64,000 nucleotides of DNA from Paracentrotus lividus (GCA_940671915.1 CALNVZ010000174.1:76843372-76907371), one strand, 5' to 3'. Counted from the first letter of the stretch, positions 24,861-34,722 are shown. Numbers and translations: made by a program. Notes: generated by a model from the letters alone, not told the origin.

Positions 24861-25280
24861 GAATCAAAACCAGAAGCACCATCGGAGACACCGGTAGAAA
24901 CACCAGCAGAGGCACCGGTAGAAACACCAGCAGAAACCCCATCAGAGGCACCAGTAGAAACACCAGCAGAGGCACCTGCAGAAACACCAGCTGAAGCACC
25001 AGTAGAAACACCATCAGAGGCACCAGTAGAAACACCATCAGAGGCACCAGTAGAAGCACCGGTAGAAACACCAGCAGAGACACCGGTAGAAACACCATCA
25101 GAAACACCTGTAGAAACACCAGCAGAGCTACCACAGGCACCGATAGAAACACCAGCTGAGGCACCGGTAGAAACACCCGTGGAAACACCAGCAGAGACAC
25201 CAGTAGAAACACCATCAGAGGCACCGGTAGAAACACCATCAGAGGCACCAGTAGAAACACCAGTTGAAACTCCTGCAGAG
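24861..25280 (+). CDS. CBM48-linker protein, exon 6 (ETPVE/EAP repeat exon)
   Basis: Acceptor TTTATTTTAG and donor GTAAAAAG bound 140 codons, phase 0 to 0. The frame begins ESKPEAPSETPVETPAEAP and continues as four-residue units (PVET, PAEA, PSEA, PAET), often alternating as an eight-residue higher unit. At DNA level this is a 12-bp/24-bp minisatellite across the whole exon. Predicted to be disordered and strongly acidic. The only break is a PAELPQAPIE variant block at about 25116-25149. Confidence 0.85.
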
Positions 25281-25357
25281 GTAAAAAGGAATCAATAAAA
25301 AAGACAAAGGGAAAATACATGCACTTAAATAATATGGTTGTAGGACAAACTACGATA

Positions 25358-26560
25358 AACTTACCTGGATAATTACCCCTGGGCCATTACCCTCAGATAA
25401 TTACCCCTGAATAGTTACCCTTGGACAATTACCTATTTGACTTTCACCTCGGATAATTGCACCAAGGACAAATACCCCTTGACAAATTTTTTAATGAAAA
25501 AAATTGTAAAGGTTAAGAGATTAAAAAAATATGAATAACAATACATTCAGTTTGGGATTAATCTCATTTTATAAAGTTTTCCCAGTCATTTTCAAACTAT
25601 CTACTGTCAATTTGACATTTCCAGCAACAAATTTCTTCCGAATTGTGATCATGATTAAAAATCAGCATTAAAACTTGTTTTAGAGCTCTCAAAATTTTAA
25701 ACTTGGTGAAGAAATTGCACCAATAAATTGATATTATGAAGAATCCTGTTCGTCAGTCATTTAAATTTGACGATTCGTACAACTTCCATCTTTCTAGCAC
25801 TTAGAAACACTAAATGTAATGTATCATTTATTTATTTTATTTATCTATTCTTAAATTGACACTGTACGAATTTTGAGTTTCACGCTTACGAATGAATTTG
25901 ATTAAGAATTCAATAACTTTTAAATGCCTAAGAGACTTACACCCTCACAGGGGGTGTGGGGGGGGGGGGGGGGGGGGGGAGTGGGGTGATGGGAATGATG
26001 ATAATGAACAGTATTTGTAAAGCGGATATTATCCTTGGCATTGTCACTGGGATAAATCATCCGGGATAATTGTCCAGGTATAATTTGTCCTGGGGGTAAA
26101 TATAATGTGATTAGAGGGTAATTATCCAGTGGCAATTATGAAGTGGTTATTGCACTTGGGGGATATATCTGGGGTTGATGGTCAAGGAGTTTTTGTCTGG
26201 GGAAATTATCTGGGGAGTAGGGCTGATCCAGGTGGGGGGGGGGTGTAATTTTCCAGGGGGAAACTTGTCTGGGGATGGACAACACGGATTAATTTTCTGT
26301 TGGTTAATTATCCGGGGCTAACTGTTCTCGGGGGTAAAGTGGGGAATAATATTCAGGGGTAATTGTCTGGGGGATAAATGTCGGGGGGGGGGGCAATTGT
26401 CCTTGGTAATTTTCCGGGAGTAATTGTCCCTGGAGGATAAATGTTCGGGGGCAATTGTCCTCATGGTAATTTTCTGGGGGTAATTGTCATCAAGGGTAAA
26501 CATCTGGGGGTAATTGTTCTCAGGGATAGTTGTGGGGGGGGTGATTGACCAGGGGGTTAT
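25358..26560. repeat. Cryptic GGGGTAATTGTCC satellite with an inverted arm
   Basis: From about 26035 to 26560 the + strand is a loose array of 15-25-bp units of the type GGGGGTAATTGTCC / GGATAAATGT. At 25358-25490 the complement pattern appears (TAATTACCCCTGG, ATTACCCTCAGATAATTACC). The two arms are in opposite orientation, separated by about 540 bp of ordinary AT-rich DNA. Confidence 0.7.
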
Positions 26561-26572
26561 TTTCCTTACACA

Positions 26573-26780
26573 TGATACTGTATATGCCAATATTTTTGCG
26601 TCCAGATATTTTTGTGATTTAGGACTAGTTGGGGAAATTCGCAAGAGCGAAATTTCGCCATTTTAGTGATGACTTCATTACTATAAATAGCCTTGTACTG
26701 AAGTGGAAATTTTCGCGATGGCCGACTCGCAAAATTCGCGAAGATAAAGTCACCGCGAAAATAACCACTTTTACAGTAAT
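26573..26780 (+). repeat. Dispersed TTTTCGCG-type repeat (inverted copy at 33775-33970)
   Basis: CTATAAATAGCC, GAAGTGGAAATTTTCGCGAT and GTCACCGCGAAAATAACCAC match the reverse complement of 33775-33890. Both copies sit in introns of the same gene in opposite orientation. Confidence 0.65.
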
Positions 26781-26976
26781 ATCTCCAAGATAAATGGAAC
26801 ATGATTAGACCATGTGAGATAGAACTAGATGAGCATGGGACAAATGGGTTGGATACCGAGTCTTGATCACTGACTGATTTGTCTACTCAGATGAGGAAAT
26901 CACTATGCTAGTTTGTCTAGTGTTTTTGAAAATCTTTTATTAGCAATATAATAAAAACTAATTTATTTTACCACAG

Positions 26977-27098
26977 ACACCAGCAGAAACCCCAGCAGAA
27001 ACTCCAGCAGAAACTCCGGCAGAATCACCAGCCCAGACGCCGGCAGAACACCTGTCCCAGTAGCAACACCAGATGAACCTGCTCAAGCACCTGTAGAG
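26977..27098 (+). CDS. CBM48-linker protein, exon 7 (one base short of frame)
   Basis: Acceptor TTTTACCACAG and donor GTTAAT enclose 122 nt. The start reads TPAETPAETPAETPAESPAQ, clearly the same repeat protein, but after PAE at about 27047 the phase-0 frame shifts and stops at TAG 27061-27063. The rest is coding-like in the +1 frame (TPVPVATPDEPAQAPVE), and 123 nt would restore the phase 0 needed by exon 8. One missing A (GAACACC where GAAACACC fits) explains it. This could be an assembly or homopolymer error, a real null allele, or an exon normally skipped; skipping keeps the frame. Confidence 0.75.
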
Positions 27099-27647
27099 GT
27101 TAATTTTGGTTGTCATTTTGTTATCGGGGGGGGGGAGTGCTCATAAAGAATACATGATTTCTTGATAAACACTTGTGTATTTTATATATTAAGGAGGTAG
27201 TTGTACAGAAAAATTTGTTTTTTGTTGGTATTTAGAAGTGGTTTTGCTCTAGAACTAATAGAACCGAGCCCGCACTGTGTGTATGATGTCACCACTGAGG
27301 AGCCCCCAGCTGCTGCGATGCCCCCTTCTTAGTTCCAAGTTCAAAATGAAATCTTACATCCTCTCTAATCAAGCAAAAACATGCTATTTAGTCATTTCGT
27401 ACTTAAGATATTATTTCTAGTTTTTATTTTAAAAGACTGCTTTCGTGGGAATGTTCTTTTCAAATGTAGACCAGCTGATAAAATATTCTTTCAATAAACT
27501 CTTTGACTTGAGTTCCCTAACAAACAAAAAAATCAATGTGTGACAGCTTCTTAAGGGCCAGCAGCATGTTCAGGACCCACGTTTTTGAAATTACAGTAGT
27601 TTCTTTATCAACTAGACTCTTCTTTTTCTTTGGAATTCACACTACAG

Positions 27648-27846
27648 CCAGCTGCAGAGCCAGAGGCGGCCAAACCTGAAGCCACTACTGAAGAACCAGC
27701 TGTCAATGGAGATGCTGCACCTGAGGCTGATCAACCAGCAGCAGAGACTCCTGCTGCTCCAGTGGAACCTACTGAACCAAGCAAGGAGACTGCAGTAGTA
27801 GAAGCCAAAGAAACTGACGAGAGTCCTGCTGTAGCACCAGTTACAA
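27648..27846 (+). CDS. CBM48-linker protein, exon 8 (last linker exon)
   Basis: Acceptor CACACTACAG; donor GTGAGA at 27847. It has 66 codons plus 1 nt (phase 0 in, phase 1 out). The frame begins PAAEPEAAKPEATTEEPAV and ends AVAPVT, joining exon 9 as Asn-Gly. Reading through the donor gives SETSAV and TAA at 27864-27866, with ATTAAA at 27881, so an alternative terminal exon without the glycogen-binding domain is plausible. Composition is linker-like throughout. Confidence 0.8.
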
Positions 27847-28719
27847 GTGAGACAAGTGCCGTGTAACATAAAGAGTTACTATTAAATGCAAATTTTGAAA
27901 CAACTAATTGAATTTGGTTCAGAGTGAGTGCTTTATGTAAGATGCACATGCAAGAGGGACAGTGATTGGCTATTATAAATTTGCAATTGATCGTAAATCT
28001 TTATGTTACAGGGCCACAGAGGGGGCGAGACTAAAACAAAATTTCATGATTGTTTGAAACTGTTAAGATTTGTTTCTCTTCAAAAACGAATGAAGCAGGA
28101 ATGGAATCATTGATTTTAAATGATGCCAATGTCTATGAAAATTCTTAAATTGCGAACAGATGTTTCAAATAATTTTCCATCAAGCTTTATCTTTATCTGT
28201 GATTTTTAAACAGCTTGTTCAAACTTGAAAATAGAAAATAGAAATTTTCTGAAAGCAGCTTTCCCATCCTTCAGTCACCTCCACCTTTGCGGTACTCATT
28301 TGATCTCATTATAAATGGTCTAATTCCATTTCACCTATATCCCATTTTATCCAATTCCAATTTTGTCTAATTTCGTTATGTGTAATGTCCACTTGGTCCA
28401 ACACCATTTAGTTAATTCCTGTAACAAACTGTTATAGACCAAATATTTATTTGGGAATCAGAGGAAAATTCAATTAGACAATTTGGCTATTAAATAAATT
28501 GGCAGTTAAACCAAGGGGAAAATACCTCAAATTGTTAGTAGACCATATGGCCCATATTCTGAACTGAATGAGTCACAAGTTTGTGCAAACCTATTGTGCG
28601 ATCCTTTTGTCTGATGTTGACTGATGCATCGGATTCCCATACTCGTACAAATTCCAAAGACCAAACTTGAACAATGAGATCTTATTTGATCAAATTCTCT
28701 CCTCTCTTTGAATTCTCAG
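27847..28719 (+). other. Intron 8 of the CBM48 gene
   Basis: 0.87 kb, AT-rich. Nothing recognised except ATTAAA at 27881-27886, a possible poly(A) signal for the read-through form of exon 8. Confidence 0.65.
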
Positions 28720-28852
28720 ATGGACCTTCAGGAGACCAAGTGACTGAGGAGAAGAAGACATCTGTAGAGTTCCGTTGGGAGGAGGGTGGCCAAGAGGTCT
28801 TCGTCACTGGTAGCTTCAACAACTGGAAGGAAAGAGTACAACTTACACAAGT
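28720..28852 (+). CDS. CBM48-linker protein, exon 9 (N-terminal half of CBM48)
   Basis: Acceptor GAATTCTCAG and donor GTGAGT; phase 1 in, phase 2 out. The frame reads GPSGDQVTEEKKTSVEFRW, then EEGGQEVFVTGSFNNWKERV. The VFVTGSFNNW stretch is the hallmark first strand-loop of the AMPK-beta glycogen-binding domain (CBM48, AMPK1_CBM). Its Trp corresponds by family alignment to rat beta1 W100, which stacks on the sugar. Preceding exons supply the tether. Confidence 0.92.
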
Positions 28853-28895
28853 GTGAGTAATATCTTTTTGAATGGCTTTCATAGAAGTAAGACGC

Positions 28896-29210
28896 AATGG
28901 CCCATATCCACAAAGGTTAAGTTAAGCCAAAGCTTAAATCTGTGGTTTAACTATAGGTAACAAAATGTGACACAATCTCTGAAAGTAAATGTTTGATTTA
29001 TCAGAATTTTGATACTGAAATTATTTAAAACTGCTTGGGAATGATAAGTACAATTTAGTTTTCTTAGAGCATGATTTCAGAATCCAGCGAATATATAACA
29101 AACGTAACATTAACAACGTGGACAGATTTGTCACATTTTGCTAACGATAGTTTAACCACTAATTTAAGCTATGGCTTAATTTAGTACACCTTTGTGAATA
29201 TGAGCTAAAG
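28896..29210. mobile_element. Foldback MITE, ~75-bp TIRs
   Basis: The left arm (GCCCATATCCACAAAGG, AAGCCAAAGCTTAAAT, GTGGTTTAACTATAGGTAAC) is matched in reverse complement by 29135-29209 (TAGTTTAACCACTAATTTAAG ... CACCTTTGTGAATATGAGC). Non-coding. Confidence 0.8.
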
Positions 29211-29222
29211 AGTTTAGTCGAT

Positions 29223-29382
29223 GGTCCTGTTGCATAAAAACTTACCATCAATGGCAATTCTTTGATCTATAGTAACTAACATGATAACATTGTACAACAG
29301 CTAATCAAATTCAAGGATCCAGTGGAAGTCACCATTTATGGCAAAGATGCCATTAATGGGAAGTCTTATGCAATAGGGTGCA
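29223..29382. mobile_element. Small foldback MITE
   Basis: GTCCTGTTGCATAAAAACTT with CATCAATGGCAA at the left and CCATTAATGGGAAG, CTTATGCAATAGGGTGCA at the right are inverted repeats. A related half copy is visible near 31865-31975 (TGTTGCATGAAACTTGC, ACCATTAATGGCAG). Confidence 0.7.
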
Positions 29383-30847
29383 GGTGCATGAATCCATTCC
29401 GCCAATTTTTGAAAAGCCAATTGCCATCCTCATCTTCCTGTTAGAAAAGAAAATTATGTCTTGATTTAAAAAGCATGAAATCAATAATATTTATTTCTTA
29501 TTTGAAAACTGAATTTATTTTGTTTGGTAATTATTTGACATAATAACATTATTATAGTAATGATAGTAATTTTGTTGAATAGACAGCGGGACTCTTTATT
29601 AAATCTATAGACTTAATTCAGCCAGATTAAATCAACTCATACTGCTTTCAAGAAAGCAGCCCGTGATATACATGGGTATCTTTCTATGCAAAGACAAGGA
29701 ACTGCCTCAAAGTTCGTCAGTCAGAAAATTCACTTATAACCACTCACAACGATGATTCTACCATGCATTGTCGATACCGAAACCTGTCAATTGAACCCTT
29801 TCAATTTGTTTCTCCATCACACTTGGTTTAAGTTTGTTTACCCACATTCATACTCACATCATTTATTTTCAGTATGACTCGTTCCCTTCAAGAACATGTG
29901 ACCCCCTCTCTTCTTCATACCCACAATTTAATGAAGAGTCTTTGTTTTTTATGAAGTTATAATCATCACATTATACATTGTGCATGCTGCATGCGTTTGT
30001 CAATGCCCCAGTATAATAAGTATTATGGTTGGTGTATTTGTGTCTTATTTGTTTTTTGTTTTTTGTATTTTTTGTCTTTTCTCCTATTTTCCTATTTTCT
30101 CTAAACTCTTTCCTTAATATTTCCATAATACTTGATACGTCTGTATCTTTCATCTGTCATTGTTTATGATCAAACATGAATGAATTCATTCCATTTTCAT
30201 GAATATTCCTTGTAATTTGCCACTCCACTCATTTGACTGGTGTCATGTATGGAATTATTTTGGGTCATGAACATATTTCCATTTGCAAACACAAATCAAA
30301 ACCTTTCATATCATTAAAAACCCATGTGGCTTTTTATGATTGGTTATTTTGAACATTTGATTTATTGCCAATTGTTATCTATCATTTCAAATGTCATGAA
30401 ACTGCTCACTTCATGCATTTCGTTGTGCATTTTTGCATGTTAAAATTTTGTTGGAAAACACCCCATCCCCAAAAATGTCTCACATTTTGTTTCACTATTT
30501 GTGAATTTGCCAAACACCCCCCCCCCCAAATAATGAAATAAACAACTGCAAATCCTCACCACTGTTTCCAAATAAAATGACACTTCAATATAATATAACC
30601 TAACCTTCCTGCCTACTTCCAACTAAATATCAAATCCAAACATCCCTCTCTAAATTGGCTATGATTTTGAAATAACCCTTTCGAAACCTCGCTATAATCT
30701 TAACACTATTGATTGGACTATAACACAACCCCCCCCCCCCCTGCTTACCCCAACCCCTTGATCATAAAATACTTTACCTTGCTGCTATGCCTTGCTGCTA
30801 CTTCATCTGTTACTACTTCTACTATATACCCTCGTTCATTGAGGTAG

Positions 30848-30944
30848 TGAGGAAGGCATATTCACTCATACGCTGTCCCTGGCCCCAGGGGAATGGACGT
30901 ACAAGTTTATCGTAGATGGCGAGTGGCGGGCGAGTATGAAACAG
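30848..30944 (+). CDS. CBM48-linker protein, exon 10a (Trp-containing alternative exon)
   Basis: Acceptor TTGAGGTAG, donor GTAACA; phase 2 in, phase 0 out, 97 nt. After joining exon 9 (GT + T gives Val) it reads EEGIFTHTLSLAPGEWTYKF, then IVDGEWRASMKQ. This is the CBM48 segment with the Tyr-Lys-Phe and DG-x-W motifs; the Lys and the DGEW Trp align with AMPK-beta1 K126 and W133, both sugar-contacting in the family. It is homologous to exon 10b and probably used in its place. Confidence 0.9.
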
Positions 30945-32251
30945 GTAACATCACATGATTAGATTAATATATTCTTATTGTTTGGTTGATGATCTTTCTC
31001 AAGGGAGCATTTTCTACATCAATTCTTACTTGTCCTTGCATTTGTTCAATGTTAGTCACCGTTGGAGAGTATAATGATGGGTATTCACGAAAGCATAATG
31101 TCACTTTGGGACTAGATAATCACTACTACTCCTCATTTCTTAATCCCATTCCATAATTTCTTTTATCTCATGTCACTTCATTCACCTCTGACAGAAATTA
31201 AATTAAGCGGTTGCCATTTTGGTGCCCATAATAAAAACAGAGGACATGATAAAATCAGTAGTATGTTCCAGCAAGTTGTTTATATAGTTGTGAATTATTT
31301 TACAACGACTGGAACATGTTCCTGGGTGCTATATTAAATCACATTCTCAATCATTTAGCACAAGAACTGATCACCAGTCATTCGCGAAGTTGTTTGTAGC
31401 TTACAAGCCATTTCATAAACCACCACCCTGGTTTGATTTGCTCAACTATTCTGAATACAGGTCTTCATACTATCTATCACCTTTGTGAAACTCTCCTTGA
31501 ACAAAATGCAAGAAACAAGCATGAACTGACGATAGAAAACTTGATGAGAAGGGGTTGATGCTAGCTGCAATGGGAGAGGCTTGGGCAGGGGATGCAATCC
31601 ATTCTCTATCTTGAGGAACAAATTTTTCCTTTTGGAGCCAGAAGGATGTTTACCTTAATGATTTCACAGAGCATTAATGCCTTTTCTTGCTCTCAAAAGA
31701 TGATGTAATATTCAGTACCAAAAAAGTGCTCGTGCCTCTGGAGTGATAGACTGTAAAAGAGTTTTTCTCCTTTAAATTTCAATTTCAATTTTGATCCTAT
31801 TAACACCAAAAATATATGACAAAGAATGTCATATTTACAATAAACCTATATTTTGAGGAATTGGGTGCTCACTGCTGTTGCATGAAACTTGCTTTTATAG
31901 TAACTTTCATGACATGCTGTATTTTGATTGGCTGCTAAGCAACGTTAGCATGGTAGTTACCATTAATGGCAGGTACTATAATAACAAATTTTGTGCAATG
32001 GCTCCTGATTACCGAATACACACAGCAAAATACACATATCAATCAGCGTTCATCAACAGCAATTAATCTCATTGGGATCTGATAATCTTATTACGAGAAA
32101 TGACAACCCCCATTACCCAAATGCACTCCCCATGCAGGCAGCATCATCCAAAACCCTTCTCATCCCAGCCCTTGGTCTCATTCCAAGACCCTTTAATGAA
32201 TACTTTATAACCCCATTCACCCCATTGAATCCCCTACGTACACACCTACAG
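30945..32251 (+). other. Intron between exons 10a and 10b
   Basis: 1.3 kb. It contains a partial foldback at about 31270-31440, related to 60521-60693 in the opposite orientation (GAACGACTGG, TTTAGCACAAGAACTGATCACC), and a half copy of the 29223 MITE near 31865. RNA pairing that would enforce exclusive splicing could lie here, but I cannot point to a specific pair. Confidence 0.55.
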
Positions 32252-32345
32252 TGATGGATGCTTCAGTGTGAAAATGGATCTCTTAGCAGGAGACTATTCC
32301 TACAAGTTTGTAGTCGATGGTGAAGACAAGGTTGACGCCAAGAAG
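32252..32345 (+). CDS. CBM48-linker protein, exon 10b (alternative exon lacking the Trp)
   Basis: Acceptor CACACCTACAG, donor GTGAGA; phase 2 in, phase 0 out, 94 nt. It reads DGCFSVKMDLLAGDYSYKF, then VVDGEDKVDAKK. It aligns with exon 10a across its length: L-A-(P)-G-(E/D)-aromatic-(T/S)-YKF-(I/V)-VDGE. The residue equal to W133 is Asp, and one residue is absent, so the length differs by exactly one codon. If spliced after 10a it begins with in-frame TGA; after exon 9 it is open. Confidence 0.88.
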
Positions 32346-32740
32346 GTGAGAAGTACGGCGGTTGCCTGCCAGAAGGGCGCTGTTCACGTTTGATGTTCAT
32401 TCCCATGCTCGTTTATCTAAGCACCTGTTATGTTTAGCCGTTGTGTGGTGTTTATTTACCCAATTATACAGGATATGAATTAAGATTTAGGTTGTTTTTT
32501 TTATGGAGTAGATTTTTCTATCATGCCATCAGATATTTGGTCAAATTTATATTGAAATCACCCTGTATTTCCTCTTCTTATGATTATTTTCAATGTAATT
32601 TGGGATATTATTAATTGACATAAATGTAATCAGTTGATCTCAGTTTCAAATGAATTAATCATTTTTTACCAAATATTTCAGAAATTTTGTTTTGCTTTTA
32701 TTCTCTTTTGATACTATGATGTTTAAAGTAAAATAAGGTT

Positions 32741-32758
32741 TGACTCTTTCTTTCTTTT

Positions 32759-32822
<64 letters not shown>
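32741..32822 (+). repeat. Poly(T)/CT-rich tract
   Basis: A mostly uninterrupted T-run of about 50 after a CTTTCTTT-type start, then (GT)n and G-runs. The complementary poly-Lys ORF is spurious. Confidence 0.95.
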
Positions 32823-32823
<1 letters not shown>

Positions 32824-33774
32824 GGTGGGGGGTGTGTTTGTTTGTGTGTGTGTGCTGTTATGTTTTTGTTTTTTGGGGGGTACAATTTTTGCTTCATATT
32901 TTATGTCTAGCTTTATTATTTACAAATGCTGTAGCGACAAAATAGTAATTTTATTGTCATTCATATTCTTGAGGAGGAGGAAGGGGGGGGGGGGGTTACC
33001 ACTCATCTTGGTTTTACATCGATCTGTCTTTGATTTCTGTTGAATTGAAAATTGTCAAATAATATTGAAAGTAAGGAAAATTCAATTTTGGCTGTCATAT
33101 AAAGCCAGATTGCTGTACCAATTGTTCATTTTGGTCTCACAAGGGGAAAGTAGTAAGATAAATGTCATATGTTCTTCATTGATTGTTTATGCTTTGCAGT
33201 GGTAAGTTTGTATATTTGTGTGTGTTATTTATATACTGTTGTATTATTGAATCATTTATTGTATCATTGAATGTATGCATGATTTTTTTTTAATGAATCT
33301 TACTTTGGAATTGATTAACTATGTGTCATCTTTGAAAATTCCTTGAAATTTGAAAGAGCTCAAATTAATAATGTTAGCAATTGTAGTCTATTTAATGATT
33401 GAATTTAAATGATTATTAAAGTTATACTCAAGTAATATTCCATCATTTTATGGAATTGGAATTTCCTAGGTTACAAGTTTCATTTATTCCTAGAAAAAAA
33501 CTTCACTTTAATTTCTTGATCTCACTTTTATACATTGCTTATTGCACCCCATCACATTCTGATAAACGTTAGTTTGTTTCTCTTTGTTTTATTCTTATTA
33601 TTTGCTTTTGAATCCAATTTTCCTTTCTTTAATTTCACTAAACAGTGATGATTTGAACCCTTAATATACAGAGACCTCTAACAGAAAAAAAACACTGTGT
33701 TTGTATGGTAACATATGGCATTGCTGTCCATATAGCGCTCTTATAGAAAAATCAACTCAAGGTGCTTCACAATT

Positions 33775-33970
33775 ACAGCATACTGCAAACGTGGTAGTTT
33801 TCACGGTGGTTTAATTTTCACAAATTTCACGAGTCCATCATTGCGAAAATTTCCACTTAAACCAAAGGCTCCTTATAGTAATGAATGCATAAAAGACCAC
33901 AAAATTTTCCACTCCCGAATTTCCCAAACTTTTCCAAAATCTTCCAAATTCACGAAAATATTGGCTTATA
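33775..33970 (-). repeat. Dispersed TTTTCGCG-type repeat (inverted copy of 26573-26780)
   Basis: GTGGTAGTTTTCACGGTGG, GCGAAAATTTCCACTT and CCTTATAGTAATGAA follow the reverse complement of the 26.6-kb copy. CpGs have largely decayed to TpG/CpA here, so this copy is older or more methylation-worn. Confidence 0.6.
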
Positions 33971-34087
33971 CAATAATAAAGGAGATGATATAGGTCTGGT
34001 TTATAAGACATGTTTTGTGATTAGGAGTGTTAATCAAAGGCATTCATTTTGATAAATTTCTTTTTCTTTTGTTTTTTCCGCTTTTAG

Positions 34088-34138
34088 ACCACCGTAGAGG
34101 GAGAGCTAGGCCTGAACAACACCATCAATGTGGCGTGA
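34088..34138 (+). CDS. CBM48-linker protein, exon 11 (terminal coding exon)
   Basis: Acceptor TTTCCGCTTTTAG; phase 0 in. It reads TTVEGELGLNNTINVA then TGA at 34136-34138. The ELG-x-NN-x-INV stretch is the final strand of CBM48 (compare QLGTVNNIIQV in AMPK-beta), including the Asn that contacts sugar. The protein stops right after the domain, so it has no AMPKBI/ASC domain for binding AMPK alpha and gamma. Both exon 10a and exon 10b join here in frame. Confidence 0.9.
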   Translation, partial: TTVEGELGLNNTINVA

Positions 34139-34722
34139 ATACAGCCCGCCTAACGTTCACAAATTCTTTGTCAAAAAGCTACTCGTAACCTGCAGCTTCT
34201 TCTTTGTACTGTAACTTATGCTAGAAATTGTGTCTTTAGGATGTGGGAATCAATCCACATTTTTTTTTTTTTTTTTTTTGACAGAGGGGAGCAATTGAAG
34301 AAGAAAAAGGAAAAAGAAAAAAGAAAAAAGAAAAAAGAAAAAAAAAAGAAAAAAAGAATGCCATTCTCAGTCATTCCTTGTAATTTTGGCTGTGAGATTC
34401 TGATACCTGTTCATTTTATGTGACAGTTAATCAGAGGCATGTGGCCTCCCCCTGTATGGCATTAGCAAAAAATAAGTATTCTTCAAATTTCCCATTTTTA
34501 TATATCAATTTGTAAATCCAATTAATATTGAATGATTATTTAATTGAATATTTTAAATGATTCCCGAATGTACAGTTATTTTCCAAAAGTATATTATAAT
34601 GTACTTTTCATGTGAAGATATAGCCTTTTTCAAGTACTTCTCGAGAAAAATCTTACTTTTGTCCCTGCGTTGGACGATGGTGATACTGTGAAGTGACTGA
34701 ATGGTATGTCCCATGTTGCGAG

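Larger units (their letters stand above)
25281..26976 (+). other. Intron 6 of the CBM48 gene
   Basis: 1.7-kb intron dominated by the inverted cryptic satellite described at 25358-26560 and a TTCGCG-type foldback at 26573-26780. A G-run at 25960-25979 is among the longest homopolymers in the window. Confidence 0.7.
28853..30847 (+). other. Intron 9 of the CBM48 gene
   Basis: 2.0 kb. Two MITEs lie side by side close to the donor (28896-29210 and 29223-29382). C-runs at 30519-30528 and 30728-30740 precede the exon 10a acceptor; otherwise AT-rich with nothing recognised. Confidence 0.65.
32346..34087 (+). other. Last intron of the CBM48 gene
   Basis: 1.7 kb. It has a long T-rich tract (32741-32822), G-runs at 32825-32880 and 32980-32995, and the inverted TTTTCGCG-type repeat at 33775-33970. 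Confidence 0.65.

Noticed and set aside
24814-25320. Minus-strand Val/Phe/Leu-rich ORF (168 codons) looking like a membrane protein
   Set aside because: Antisense shadow of the repeat in exon 6; hydrophobicity comes from complementing ETP/EAP codons.
32655-32897. Poly-lysine ORF on the minus strand
   Set aside because: Translation of a poly(T) tract.
5771-34138. Naming the gene an AMPK beta subunit
   Set aside because: Only the CBM48 part matches. The AMPKBI region is missing and the N-terminus is a PE-rich tether, so the name would mislead.
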